DNA from: Erinaceus europaeus | Taxonomy: Eukaryota; Chordata; Mammalia; Eulipotyphla; Erinaceidae | Direction of reading: 5' to 3' | NCBI RefSeq assembly: GCF_950295315.1 | Contig: NC_080171.1 | Coordinates: 27,968,682-28,032,681, forward strand | Length of the DNA stretch: 64,000 nucleotides | In this document: positions 22,986 through 36,300 of the stretch, in pieces | How the letters are laid out: every line of letters begins with the position of its first letter | How positions within the stretch are numbered: the first letter of the stretch is position 1 | Position numbers and translations under genes: made by a program | Notes under the pieces: generated by a model | Databases searched by the model: none | Seen by the model: the letters and a program-made list of their open reading frames with translations, nothing else | What the model was told of the DNA's origin: nothing

Positions 22986-25900
22986 GTGTGGATAAATCAG
23001 GCTGGGGGCTGGGGAGGGAAGCTGCTTGGTGCTCTCCATGTTGCCAGGCCCCCTACCCCACCCCTAGCTCTTAGCTATGCAGCTCCTGTTTATGAACCTG
23101 AATCCCAGAAAGAAGGCTTCTGTCCCTGCTCACAGCTGAGTGCTCGGCACAACTGCCACTTGTAGGTTCTGAGTAATGATGGCACAGGCCCTGGTGTGAG
23201 CTCCATTTAATTAGGAATTACCCCTTTGGTGTCACTTGCTGCCTCTCAGCAATGCTGGAGGCTAATGGAGACAAGAATGGGGGGGTCTGCATGGGTCTCA
23301 GAGGAGTGCTTGGGACCTAAGAGATCTTCAGGGCAGCCTGGACATGGGATGGGAGACAGGTCGAAGGTTAGCTGTGGTGGCTTTAGTCATGGAGTGGGGA
23401 TAGCCAGGGAGGGGCCCTGTGGAAGACATGGGAACTCAGGACACAGTGCCACCATGATCCTGTCCTGTGAGCTCTGTGGGGATGGACCAGTGAGCTGGAA
23501 GCATCTAGGGCCATCCTGGGGCCAGTTTCTTGCCAGAAAGTTCTCTTTGCAACCCCTACTGCAGAACCTGGGAAGTGATACAAGGCGGGCCCCACTGCCT
23601 TCCTCTACCTCTCTCTAGCCCATCTGTTCCCCTTGGAAGAGGGTTATAACATCTGATAATAGCCTAATAGAGGAGATCCTTGCACCCTCCTCCTGGCTTG
23701 TGGGCTCAGCCCTGCTTACTAGTCGTGGGAGGTTCTGCCCTCAGATGATTTGAAGAATCAGCCTCTTCCAGCTCACAGGGGTGTCTGTGAGGGGTGAATA
23801 TCTAGGTTGGGGCTTTGTTTGGGAGAATTGTAAAGATTCCCCATACTGGAAATAGAGGTGAGAAAGGGGGTCTTCAAATGGCTCTGGGGGCATTGCAAAT
23901 GGCTGGCCAGAAATCAGAAGTGGGAATGGAGCAAGCACTGGGTTGCAACCTGTAATGACCTATATCCTATGATCCCAAGCCCAGTGTTTCTTAACTCCAA
24001 TGCTCCTCTGACCAGGCCAAGCCCATGGCCCCAACCTCCAGCCTGCTCCATGTACCATAAGGCCACACAGCCTCTCACATCCTCCCTCTTGCAAGAAAGC
24101 CCTAGAAACCTTCCTACAGAGGTGGGCCCAACCAGTCCCCATCCAGGACTAGTGCCAGGCTTAGGTCAGGTCCCTGTTCTTCTATTGTAATCTGGAGACC
24201 TCATAGAACCCCTATTCTATGCCCTCACTGCCCACCTTCCTGGCCTGGCAGGGCTGTTGGGGGGGCCTTGGGACAGAGGGAAGGAGTCTCAGGCTTTGAA
24301 AGGACAGCCCGGTACACTACTGATGGGTGAAAGTAGGGGAGTGGTTTGGGGAGGCACATCATTTGCCAGGACCAAACCTGAAGAAACAGAGGATGTCCAG
24401 AGAGGCAGGAGGAAGAGGTACCATAGTGGCCTCACACCAGTACTCAGACCTGGACGAAGAGCCATGTGTCCCCACCACCTCCTGTAAGGTAGAGAGTTGG
24501 GCAGAGCCAGCAAGGGTCAAGGTCAGGTCTGAGACCAGGCCAAACAGAACTCAAGAGGAAGGGGAGAGCCATGTAGAGTCACAGAGTCAGCCTTAGGCCC
24601 CATGGGGCTGCTGTCACCCCACTGCTTTGGGCAGGTAGAACTTACCCCCCATCCCCCACTTAAACTCTGGACCAAGGATGTGGGAGGGGGACAGTGCTGC
24701 TGCTACTGCTGCAGAGGTGAAGAGTGGGTGGCTAGCTAGCACCAAGGGACACTTTGCAGGATTCAATGTGAATTCAGCATTTCCAGTGGTGGGTGGGGAA
24801 GGGGAAAGAGGGGATAGAAGAGAGAGTGAGGCTGGAGGCCCCCAGGCCACTTTCCAGGGGAGCCCTCTGATTCTCAGGAAGGAAAGCCTTGAAGCAAAAT
24901 TGTTGGCTGGGATGGGGACTCTTGGCACTCCACCCATCTTCTTTCCCCAAAGCTCTGGCCTCACTGAAGGAGTGAGAGACCAGGGCAGGGGCAAGAGAAG
25001 GAGTCAGACTCCAGGTGACACCTCTGATTGGCGTTCACTCCCAGGGTGGACACAGTGACCATGTGAGTATTGAATGGGCACAGTCACAGCAAGTGTGGGA
25101 CCCCAGTCACTCAGCCTACCTGTCACTGCAGGCTTGGGGGCCATTATCCCTGGTAGCCCCACTATCAGTGGTCTGTGTCTAGGGTGGGGCAAAGATGAGC
25201 AAGCAGTGAACTACCTCTGGGGGGGGGGCAATACCAGGCAGAGAAAGGCAGGAGGCATAGGAATAGGTGTTCCTAGGGAAGCCTCCCCACCAGTGGTGGA
25301 GGCTTATAGCCCTGGGCAAGACAGGTGGGGTAAAAGGTCCACTGGCCCATTGACGGGAGGCCCACATGGTAAGCTGTGGCTCCTCGACTGAAAGCTGGAG
25401 TCCTTGTGCTCAGCACTGCAGGGTCTCATTCATAACATCCATGTGGAGTCCTCGTTCCAGTGAGGCAGGCAGGGTGCTGTCCTATCTGGGAGGGTGGGGA
25501 GGGCGCTCTGGCCTCCTTCCCAGCTCTATGTGCAGCTGCCTGCTCCCAGGCCATGGCATGGGGACACTAGAGGTACCTTGGCTCTCTACCTAGGATATTT
25601 CAACCCTAAGGACACTGCTGGCCCAATGGGTGTCTGCCTGTGTCCCAGAGAAGGCACTTTCCCACTGAGACTCAGAGTGCTCACCGTCTGCCCAGCCTTC
25701 AGTTACTAGGTGGTGTGACATAGGCACCTGTGCTGACAACCAGGGTCATTCACATCCTCATGGTCCCCATGGGGCTTCCTGTGCCTGGGTGGCTGGCAGG
25801 TGTGGTGCTGGAGGGAATAGCAACCCCTGCTGATGCTGTGCCCCTGGCACAGGCCAAGTTGGATGTCTAATGTCACAGAGTCTCCTACCTTCACATGGGA

Positions 25901-26330
25901 GACCAACCGTGATCAAAACTATTGGGGACTGCAAGTCCCTCCCTGGCCCATAGGAGCAGTCCCCCAAAGCAGTCACATCTCCCTCCTCACCTATGCTGAG
26001 TCCTGGGACCCCAGTGGTTTAAAAACCTGTAAAGTGGTCACTAAAAAAACTGAGTATGATTTTAAAACTCTGATAAAGTATTGACTGAAGTTCATTTACT
26101 TTGGGGGATACCAGGCATATCTCAGTGGGGGTATAAGCTGGGTGAAGGCACAGCCTTGAAGGTGGGGCACCTGATGTTACGCCAGGCTCCAGGTCACTTT
26201 GCAGGGACAGTGGAAGGCCTCTGTTCCCAACCCTCCCTCAATTGTCAGGTACTCCTACTTTGGGTCCCAGCACCTGCTACTGGGATCATGCAGGGGAAGG
26301 GCATGGGTCCTGGGCCAGGGAAGCTCTTTT
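22986..26330. other. Intergenic sequence without recognised features
   Basis: Mostly unique, moderately GC-rich sequence. I recognise no gene, SINE or RNA gene. Open frames are short and unfamiliar. Confidence 0.5.
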
Positions 26331-26337
26331 AGGATAT

Positions 26338-26425
26338 GTGGGGAGTCAGGTGGTAGCGCAGCAGGTTAAGCACACGTGGCGCAAAGTGCAAGGACCCGGT
26401 AAAGATATGAGGACTTGAGGATCCT
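26338..26425 (+). mobile_element. SINE family A, 3'-truncated head
   Basis: 'gggagtcaggtggtagcgca' head with 'gcgcaaagtgcaaggaccc', degenerating before the core. Pyrimidine tract and tail are missing. Confidence 0.8.
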
Positions 26426-26479
26426 GTGAGCTGAGGAGAAGGGAGGCAAGCAGGGATGGGCTTTCAGAGGAAGAGTGGC

Positions 26480-26640
26480 CGGAATAAGAGTGTCTTAACC
26501 CATCATCATGTGGACAGTTTTGTTATGAAAAACACCAGAAAGCCATTAATGTAAATCATGAAATATTCAGCAAGGAAGTCACTTAAATGTCTGGTGTTCC
26601 GAGAAATGGTGCCGAAGATTTTCTGCCTCAGGGGCCAAAT
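26480..26640. promoter_or_regulatory. AT-rich putative conserved element
   Basis: Repeat-free block with 'gttatgaaaaac', 'gccattaatgtaaatcatg' and 'gaaatattcagc' motifs. Regulatory role is inferred. Confidence 0.3.
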
Positions 26641-27338
26641 ATCAGTTCCCTGGGTCTTTGGGCTGTTATGTCAGAGCTGGGAAGTGTGAGGTGAGGTCAT
26701 TGCTCAAGTGCTGCCCCACTCCTGGTCATCCCACCCACTTCATGCTCACATGTGCTTGTTTGCGGGACTCCCCCAGAACGCCCAATGCTTGGCTCACACA
26801 GGTGGTTGATCTTGGGCCCAAGATCAAGGGGACAGCCCTCTTATGCCCTCACACTCTCTGTGCCACCCCCTCCTGGGCATCTTGGTTTCTCAGCCACTTA
26901 CCTGAGCATCCTTGGCACAGAAGGGTAGCCTCAGTGATGATTACAAGAAGCAAGGCCATCATAGTTTCATGATGACATTTGGCTCCCCTCTAGAAATCAC
27001 AGAGCTAGAGATCCACTAGTCCAGCGTTTGAGTTCCGTTTAACTCTAAAATTACTCTTCAGCCTTGATCCTGCCTGTCTTTGAACAACTTCTACAAAAAC
27101 TAGAGATGATGAAAAACCCAAATTCAGTGATCACAAGGCTGCACCTGGTAGGATGCACATGTTAGAGACATGGAAAACAAGTGTAGGCAAGGAGGTGAAG
27201 GAGCCAGAGCCCTTGTGTGAAGTCAGTGGGATGGACTACACATTACAGCTGCTGTGGGAAACTGTATGATGATTTCCCCAAAATGTAAACACAAAATTAA
27301 CAGCAGGGCCAAGAAATAGTAAAGTGGCAAAGGACTTT

Positions 27339-27628
27339 ATTTCTTTTTTTATATATTTATTTATTTCCTTTTGTTTCCCTTGTTTTATTGTTGTAGTTAT
27401 TATTGTTGTTGTTATTGATGTCATTGTTGTTGGATAGGACAGAGAGAAATGGAGAGAGGAGGGGGAGACAGAGAGGGGGAAAGAAAGATAGACACCTGCA
27501 GACCTGCTTCACCACTTGTGAAGCGACCCCCCTGCAGGTGAGGATCTGGGGGCTTGAACCAGGATCCTTATGCCAGTCCTTGCGCTTTGCGCCACGTGCG
27601 CTTAACCCACTGCACTACCGCCCGACTC
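27339..27628 (-). mobile_element. SINE, family A, with TSD
   Basis: Complete antisense copy whose reverse-strand head starts at 27628. Flanks GGCAAAGGACTTT (27326-27338) and GGCAAAAGACTTT (27629-27641) differ at one base. Confidence 0.92.
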
Positions 27629-27696
27629 GGCAAAAGACTTTCATGTCCAAGGTAATAAAGATTCCCAGTTCCATGAAGGATGATAAATGACATAGT

Positions 27697-27818
27697 GGGG
27701 GTTGTATTGTTAAATGGGAAACTGGGGAATGTTATGCATGAACAAACTATTATACTTACTGTTGAATGTAAAACATTAATTCCCCATTCCCCAATAAAGA
27801 AATAAATTTAAAAAAAAA
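27697..27818 (+). mobile_element. L1 3' end fragment (lineage L1)
   Basis: The sequence from 'gttgtattgttaaatggg' to 'aaacattaattccccaataaag' is the reverse complement of the 3' end of the L1 copies at 30180, 52019 and 57219. Confidence 0.85.
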
Positions 27819-27819
27819 G

Positions 27820-27886
27820 ATTCCCAGTTCAATCCCCCACACTACCATAAGCAGAGATGAGCAGTGCTTTGGTGAAAAAAAAAATC
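27820..27886 (+). repeat. SINE family D fragment
   Basis: 'cccagttcaatcccccacactaccataag' and 'gagcagtgctttggt' match the 3' half of the family D element (full copy at 49088-49270). Confidence 0.6.
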
Positions 27887-27887
27887 C

Positions 27888-28636
27888 CAGCAATCCCACA
27901 TCTGGTTATATACCCAAAATAACAAGGAGCAGGTCTTGGTAGCCATCTGCAGAGCAAGGATCTAGCTCACTGGGAATGTGTTATGGCAATGGAGGCCATG
28001 GAGGAAACTTTGATGGTGTCGCCCCATCTCATTATCTATCTTCTCCTTTTCTTTCCCTTTCTGAGTGAAAAAGCTGATCTGGAGAGGTGAAGACACACAT
28101 ACACTAGGCCCTGGTTCTACTAAAAGAATAGCAAAATTACTAAGCAGACAAGCTCATGGCATTACCCCCGCAGCCCCAAAGTGAGAGCAACTCAAGTGTC
28201 TGTCAGCATGTGAAAGGATAAGCCAATTGTGGATAATCCAGAACATGGATGGCTGGTAGTCTTTCAAGGGGAGTGGGATTCTGACACGGCTACAATACAG
28301 ATGAACCTGGAGCACCTTGTGCTGAATGAAATTGATCCGGCACAGAATGGACAGCCCTGTAGGAGCCCACTCATGTGAGGTTCTTTAAAGGAGTCAGGTC
28401 CAAGAGACAGAGTATGTGATGAGTATAGACTAGGGGAAGGCTGAGGTGGTTGCTTAAAGGGGATAGAGTCTTACTTTGGGGCAGGTAAACAGGTCACCAT
28501 CTCACCATCTGAGATGAGGGAGTGTGTGTGGTTGCATTACAATCTGAGAGCTTTGTGCTGCAGAGCTGTGCACTGACATGGTGAACATCTGTTATGTGTG
28601 TTTTGCCATAATCAAACTCTGTGGGGAAAAAAAAAA
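27888..28636 (+). mobile_element. Ancient L1 3' UTR (mammalian-wide type)
   Basis: Diverged L1M-like 3' sequence: 'gcaatcccacatctggttatatacccaaaa', 'gtgtctgtcagcatgtgaaaggataag', 'gaacctggagcacc', and an end 'ttatgtgtgttttgccataatcaaa' with an A-run. It is far more diverged than the lineage L1 copies. Confidence 0.7.
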
Positions 28637-28639
28637 GAT

Positions 28640-30167
28640 GAGGATAAAGGGGCTAAGTGTCCAAGGAATGATGGTGAGGTGGGGTCTTTAAGCAGCCCCA
28701 GTGTAGCCAAGACCTGGTTGGTTTTTTTCAGCACCTTGGAGAGAGGCCATCACCTTCCTGCCTGGGTAAGAGTACCTAGGTCCTTGAGCAGAAGAGTAGG
28801 AGGGGTGGGATTCCTCTGCAGTCCAGCCCCCAGGTCTGGCTGAAGCATACATCTGACTCCACAGGGCAGGGTAACTGAACTTGGTTTCTGACTCTGAGGC
28901 TAATATTCCCACTGTGTCACCTGGTTCACAGATGGTGACACAGTTGTAGCCCAATGCAGAGTGTGGCTGTGAAGACACAGGAGCTGGAGAGTGGACCTGC
29001 TATCAACTGTGAAGTGCAAGGGGAGTGAAAGGGGCCCATTAACTGTTTACTCAGTTCTCTGAACAGGCTGACTAGTGTGTATGTGTGTGTTGTGGGCGGG
29101 GGGAATGTTCAGCAAGGCCAGGCACCCTGTACCCCAGCTCCTGTGGGCAGAGACAGGTGCTCATGGCCCCAGAATTGCCTGACCAGACCAGTCACTGTAT
29201 TTCCTGGCTTTTAGGCCTGGAAAATTACTATTCATGACAGCAAACTTAAAAATGAAATAATAAGTCTGTCCTTTTAGAAAGCAAATTGTGGTACTGGAAT
29301 ATTCATGAACTGTGACTTCATGGATAATGGCAGTGGCTGGGAGATTATCATTCAGTTAAGTCAGCAGCGGAGGAATTTAGGGAAATGCGCTTGTCACTCG
29401 GAGGAAACGGATGATTAATACTATCCTGTTAGCAGGGCCCCTCAACGGGCGCATTTTAATGTAATAATTAATTAACCTTGGGACCACTCACATTCCCCAG
29501 CTCCCAGGGCCTGGTTCTTCAAGGGCAGAGCAGCAACTCCTGTCTCAACTCTGCCCACCATGGTCACTCAGAACTGACCACCAGGAACAAGGGTAGGCTT
29601 CCCTGGGGAAAGTGGGAGACAGCTCTGGGTGTGGGGTGAGTGTGTGTGTGCACACATACACACACACATTCACCATTAAATGCCTGTGAACTCTTGGTTG
29701 GGATGTATGGTTTTCCCAAGATGATCCCCATCAGAACCTCAAAATGACTTTATTTGGAAGCCAGGTCTTTGCAGGTATACTGAGAAACCTCAAGAGATGA
29801 TGTAGAATTAAGGTCTTGAATCTCATGACTGGGGTCCTGCTGAGAGGACACAGAGAGAAGGGTAATTGGAAAGATTGTGTGGGAAGGGGGTGTCAGGCCA
29901 AGTAGAGGTGAGGGCAGGACTGGAGTTGTGTGATTCCAAGGAATCAAGGATTTCTGGAAGTCCTAAGAGCTGGCAGAGGCCTCCCTTCCAGCCTCAGGGA
30001 GATGCCACCCTGCCCACACCCAGACTTGGGAACAGAAATTCTTGTTGTGTGAACCCCCTAGCTTGTGGGGATTCATAACTGGGTACTACCTTCTGCAGGT
30101 GGTGGAAGTCCAGGTTAGCCATGCACATGCTGGACGAGGGTGTGTTCCCCATTGTCTCTTAGGCACC
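28640..30167. other. Intergenic sequence containing one putative conserved block
   Basis: Apart from the AT-rich block at 29220-29490 and a short TG/CA stretch near 29640-29670, I see no gene or repeat. Confidence 0.5.
29220..29490. promoter_or_regulatory. Putative conserved non-coding element
   Basis: Repeat-free block with 'ggaatattcatgaactgtg', 'gagattatcattcag', 'gatgattaatac' and 'taataattaattaacc'. The last is a dense homeodomain-type cluster. Function is inferred. Confidence 0.38.
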
Positions 30168-30179
30168 TGGGAAGTGGAA

Positions 30180-31024
30180 TTTTTTTTTTTAATTTCTTTA
30201 TTGGGGAATTAATGTTTTACATTCGGCAGTAAATACAATAGTTTCTACATGCATAACATTTCCCAGTTTTCCATATAAAAATACAACCCCCACTAGGTCC
30301 TCTGTCATCCTTTTTGGACCTGTATTCTCTCCCCCAACCCCACCCAGAGTCTTTTACTTCGGTGCAATACACCAATTCCAGTTCAGGTTCTACTTGTGTT
30401 TTCTCTTCTGATCTTGTTTTTCAACTTCTGCCTGAGAGTGAGATCATCCCATATTCATCCTTCTGTTTCTGACTTATTTCACTCAACATGATTTTTTCAA
30501 GGTCCATCCAAGATCGGCTGAAAACGGTGAAGTCACCATTTTTTATAGATGAGTAGTATTCCGCTGTGTATATAGACCACAACTTGCTCACCCACTCATC
30601 TGTTGTTGGACACCTGAGTTGCTTCCAGGTTTTAGCTATTACAAATTGTGCTGTCAAGAACATATGTGTACACAGATCTTTTTGGATGGGTGTGTTGGAT
30701 TCCTTAGGATATATCCCCAGGAGAGGAATTGCAGGATCATAGGGTAGGTCCATTTCTAGCCTTGTGAGAGTTCTCCAGACTGTTCTCCACAGAGGTTGGA
30801 CCAATTGACATTCCCACCAGCAGTGTAGGAGGGTTCCTTTGACCCCACAACCTCTCCAGCATTTGCTGCTGTTACCTTTTCTGATGTATGACCTTCTCAC
30901 AGGAGTGAAGTCGTATCTCATTGTTGTCTTTATTTGCATTTCTCTGACAATCAAAGACTTGGAGCATTTTTTCATGTGTTTCTTGGCCTTTTGGATCTCT
31001 TCTGTGGTTAATATTCTGTTCATG
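30180..31024 (-). mobile_element. 5'-truncated L1 with 12-bp TSD
   Basis: 845-bp L1 3' end: poly(A) (T-run at 30180), 3'UTR, then an open ORF2 C-terminal frame (about 200 residues, 30421-31023) containing [16 protein letters not shown] and [11 protein letters not shown], typical of the L1 ORF2 C-terminus. A perfect 12-bp duplication, TGGGAAGTGGAA, flanks it (30168-30179 and 31025-31036). Confidence 0.95.
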
Positions 31025-31335
31025 TGGGAAGTGGAAGTTTTAGGAGGATAGAATGGGCCTCAGAAACTGAGCATAGCTCCACAGGAAAATCCCAGGGCTT
31101 CGTTGTGAAACGAGGGCTTCAGAGCTCTGCTGTTCAAACTGGGTTTTCCAGCACACTCACAGGGGAGAAGACATTTTCCACCAGTTTTCCCACCACCACA
31201 TGCCTCCTCTGACTTCTTGAAGAGCTTCTAGTCATTTGTGATAGCACTGTTCCCATTACCCACCTTGAATGAGAGAGAAAAGAGAAATCTGTGTATCTGC
31301 AGATTTCAGCACCCCCAGTCATTCCTCATGCCCCC

Positions 31336-32085
<750 letters not shown>

Positions 32086-32087
32086 GG

Positions 32088-32365
32088 AGTCGGGCGGTAC
32101 CACAGCGGGTTAAGCACACCTGGCGCAAAGCGCAAGGACCGGCTGAAGGATCCCAGTTGGAGCCCCCGGCTCCCCACCTGCAGGGGTTCGCTTCACTGGC
32201 GGTGAAGCAGGTCTGCAGCTTTCTGTCTTTCTCTCCTCCTCTCTGTCTTCCCCTCCTCTCTCCATTTCTCTCTGTCCTATCCAACAACGACGACATCAAT
32301 AATAACTACAACAATAAAACAACAAGGGCAACAAAAGGGAATAAATAAATATTTAAAAAGAAAAA
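32088..32365 (+). mobile_element. SINE, family A
   Basis: Complete copy: head 'ggggagtcgggcggtacc', core CACCTGCAGG...GGTGAAGCAGG, TCTCC tract, and a tail ending 'gggcaacaaaagggaataaa'. It lies about 0.5 kb upstream of the UBAC1 CpG island. Confidence 0.92.
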
Positions 32366-32889
32366 CAGCTCCGCAGCTATATGTCTGTGCAACTTACTGC
32401 GACTTCAGAAGTAAAAAGAAACAGGAGAAACTAATTTCATTCTATTTTCGTTTACTCTTACCTCCAAACTGGTTTAAGCATGTCATCAATATGCAAAGTT
32501 GGGGAAGCTCACGTCTTTCCCCCAACTCTTGGATTTGCTGGGTGTACTTTACACTTAGAGCCCCTCCCCAAACGCCTAGGTGTGGTCATGATGATAATAA
32601 AACCATCAACATAATTATCACCAGCCTTATTATCATAACCATCACCAGCACCCTCGTCATCCTCATCTGACCATCTAACCCTCCTGTTCTGTGTTAGGAA
32701 CAACCATGGCCCCAATTTTCAGAAAGAGAAGAATCTGGAGGGAGACTAGCTGACTTGTCTGGCACCCTATTTCAGATCTTCTAGGATCTGAAGCAACACA
32801 GCACAGCTCCTTCTTAGCCATGGATGCTTCTAGCCCAGCTTCAGCGTGGGCTGGTTTGCAGGCTACACAAACACTACATACGGGAGAAG

Positions 32890-33226
32890 CTGCAGCAAGA
32901 AGACTACAACTCCCGGCATGCTCAGAACACGATCCGGGCGCCCCGCGGGCTCGGCTGCTGCCTAAGAACCACGTTTCCCGGCATGCTCCAGGGGCCTCCC
33001 TGTGACGCATTTCCGGCGCGGCGGTGGCTGCGGCAGCGACAGTGAAGCGACCCCTCCGGCCGAGGCGAGTGACTGGCAGCGGACCGACGGGGCCGGGGCG
33101 GGGCGGTGGCAGCCCAGTAAGGAGCGCGCGGGTGGACAGGCCCCGCCCCCGCCCCGCCCCAGTGACCTTCACAGGCCGGGCGGCGGGCGCTGGCCAGGCG
33201 GCAGCGGCGGCGGCTTTAGCGGCGCG
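32890..33226 (+). promoter_or_regulatory. UBAC1: UBAC1 CpG-island promoter and 5'UTR
   Basis: GC- and CpG-rich sequence up to the start codon; the island continues through exon 1 to about 33430. ACTACAACTCCCGGCATGC (32903-32921) matches the ZNF143/THAP11 site. A second partial copy, TTTCCCGGCATGCTCC, is at 32974-32989. TGACGCATTTCCGGC (33003-33017) joins a CRE-like half-site to an ETS/GABP-type site. No TATA box is seen. The start site probably lies near 33000-33060, which I infer from the motif positions. Confidence 0.75.
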
Positions 33227-33364
33227 ATGTTTGTGCAGGAGGAGAAGATCTTCGCGGGCAAGGTGCTGCGACTGCACATCTGCGCGACCGACGGCACCGA
33301 GTGGCTGGAGGAGGCGACCGAGGACACCTCGGTGGAGAAGCTCAAGGAGCGCTGCCTCAAGCAC
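33227..33364 (+). CDS. UBAC1: UBAC1 coding exon 1
   Basis: 46 codons from ATG to CLKH, donor GTAAGG. It encodes the first strands of the ubiquitin-like domain. Very GC-rich, inside the CpG island. Confidence 0.95.
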
Positions 33365-36300
33365 GTAAGGCAGGGCGGCGGCCCCGGGCCCTGTTTCCCC
33401 GGCGGGGACGGTGGGGACAGCGCGTAGCTTTCAGCTCCCATCCCAGCCCCTTGCTGGCGCCCTGCCCCGAGCTGGCGCGTCCCATGCCACCCTCCCATTT
33501 GACTTCTGCTGCAGCCAGGGGAGCTGGGGACACATAGGGAAACCGAGACTGACGCCAAAGGGAGCGGGACCTTGTGGCTTTCTTGCATTTGTGCTTAATT
33601 GTTGTTGGGTTTCGGTCCTTAGTTTTCAACAGCTCCCCTAAGAGCTAGGAGTCAATGTCTTGAGAAAGGAGGGAACCACAGCGGAGGACTCCCTTTCCTC
33701 CCCTTTCCCTGCCCTTCCCCTGCCTGGAACTGTTTTCTGTGCCTACCAGGTAGGTGGACGAGGACGTGGCTCTGGCCTCTCATACCTCTTAGACTGGAGT
33801 TCCTTAAAATAGTGCTGCTTGCAGGACCTTTACTGTGTCCCTTCAGTTGCTTAAGTGGCCAGGTCCTGGAGAAGGGGCTAATCCCAGTGCTCCTAGCTAG
33901 CTGAGTTACTTTTTTAGTTTATTCAGGTGAAAACTCCTTGTATAATTAGTTCCTTCGGATACTAATTTTGGAACTAGTTTTTGATGGCTTCGTCTCTGTA
34001 AACTTGGCTCAGTGAGGCAGCCTGAGACATCTGTGTTTGACGCTAGCTGCCTAAGGAAACTCTATACTTGGCATGATGGAGTGTTTCAGTCTCAGAATTT
34101 AGGTTACAGGAGGCCACAGCCATTTAACGTGGATCCCATTTGATCAATTACATATCCATGCCCACATTTTCTAGACATACCTAGACAGGTGGTTTTCTTA
34201 AAATAGATCTAAGTTATAATAGCTACTCCCAAAGATACTTTTGAGTCACTTCCCTAAGTGTGGTTCTTGGCCTTGTTCTGTAACTGTCAGAAGCAGACCA
34301 GAGAACATTCCAGCTGACAGGTGAGTTGCAGTCTGCACCACACTGGAAATGAACAACAGGGATGTTTGGCCTTGGTGATTCACAGCAAAGGGGAGAGCGC
34401 GCCAAGCTCAGGCACTTGATTGTTCCTTCCTTACTTTTCTTCTGATGAAGCCTACGTAGCTTCCCAAAGCAGAAAACAGGGCAGCTCTGAGCTAGAAGGC
34501 CAGGACTGAGTAAGCACTGTTGCTAAGCTAGTGTGTAGCACTCACTTGTTTATAATCAGATCAAACCCTGGGTATCACACATGCACACTACCCCATAACC
34601 TACTCCCTGGCCCAACATTTTCCTTTATTTAGACCAAGAGCAAGACGTGGGAGATGGTGGGAGCAAAGCACTGCTCCACCCTTCATGGAGGTCTCTTTAT
34701 TTTTCCCATGGGATGCCAGGGATTGAACCCAGAGCCTCATGCATGCAAGGCAGATGCTCTACCCACTGGTCCAACTCCCCCAGCCCTATTGCATGCCTTT
34801 TGAAAACCTTCCTGAGATGCTGTATCGTCCTGCACCCAAGGTGGGAGATACCGAAGGCTGGGTTTGTTTTCACACATTGAGGACCAGACTCTTAGTGGAC
34901 CTCAACCACATGAATTAATGGAATCATTGGGAATAGAATCTCAGTCCAAAACTGCGTGAGCTTGACAGGTCACCCAGAGGTCAGGCAGGGAGAAGGCCGT
35001 GGACACACCGGTGTGGCATTTAGTTGAACTCAGCAGTGGCACAGATTTGCATAACCATCATAGGATTATTGTATGAAAGGAAATAGGAAATGAGAACTGT
35101 TTGATCCACAGATGCTTGCTAATGAATTTCAGTAGCACTTGGGGTTAATTAGGCAGCCAGTTTCCTATGATGTTAGTCATTACGTTCCTGGTGTTTATTA
35201 TTCTAATCAGTGTTGGGATCTATCATTTGGGAGCTTGGGGGGGGCACTATCTCACTTTAAAGTGAGATTTGATCCCACTCTGCAGTCTCAAGTGTGTGGA
35301 GGAGCCTATCTGCAGGGAACCTTCATACCTCAAGAGCAACATAAATTGCAGGACCTAAGGGCTGAGCTGTGAGAACGTGTTCCCACCTCCACACCTTCCT
35401 GTTCTGTAGGCAAAGTGAGCTCTGTGCCTCCTGAGCCTTCAGAATGAAGAGTGCTCTCAGGCTGTGTACCGGCATGTCCCCCTGGAGACCCACGCCCGAA
35501 TGTCAGGTTGCTGCAGGCAGCAAGGCCTGGCTGAGCTCCTGCTCTGCCTTCACAGGCTTCCTGGTGCAGCAGGCTGTCTCTTCCAATTTCCCCTCTACCT
35601 TGAGGGGCCAAAGTGAGTTTCTTACCCCCCCCCCCCCTTCAGCACTCCTGGAAGTGAGTTGTTTTATTGAAGAGATGGATCACCACTGTTGCCTTTTCCT
35701 TTTTGATTTTACACAAATGGAAATTGTTGCCTTTGTCACCTGGAGCAGGGAAAGGGGCAAAATAAGCTTGTGTGTGTGTGTGTGTGTGTGTGTCTGGTAA
35801 ACTTTTATGAAATCTCTGGAACATGACCTGGAGCCTGAAAGTGTGGTTATTAGCATTCCTTAGGTTACACAAAGCATTCCTTAGGTTTTCTCTTCTGATG
35901 ATGGGTTACATCAAGTCTGAGGGACACCATGCCCTCACTCTTTAGGAGGTGGTGGGCCTTTCAGCTGCTGCCATGGGCTTTGTGCCTCAATACCTGACTT
36001 GCTGGAAAGCCTCTGCTGAGCCAGAACCAGAGTGAAATAAATGGTACAGTTGACACAGTACACAGTACAGACTTTTTGTTTTGATGTCATTTGTTTTTGC
36101 TGTAACTGGGGCTTCACTGCTCTGAACCAACTTTTTCAGATAGAAAGAGAGTTACAGAGACATGGGTGGAGAGATGCCACAGCACTGAAACTCCCCCCCC
36201 CCCCCCCCCAGGGACTAGGTTCAGACCTGGGCCATATATATATGACAAAGCAGATCCACAGTTTTTTCAGGAGCCAGGTTGTTCCTGAAGGTTGTTCTGG

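Noticed and set aside
33002..33226. In-frame open sequence upstream of the UBAC1 ATG, allowing an N-terminal extension
   Set aside because: There is no ATG in this stretch; GC-rich sequence is often open by chance, and the known family N-terminus begins at MFVQEEK.
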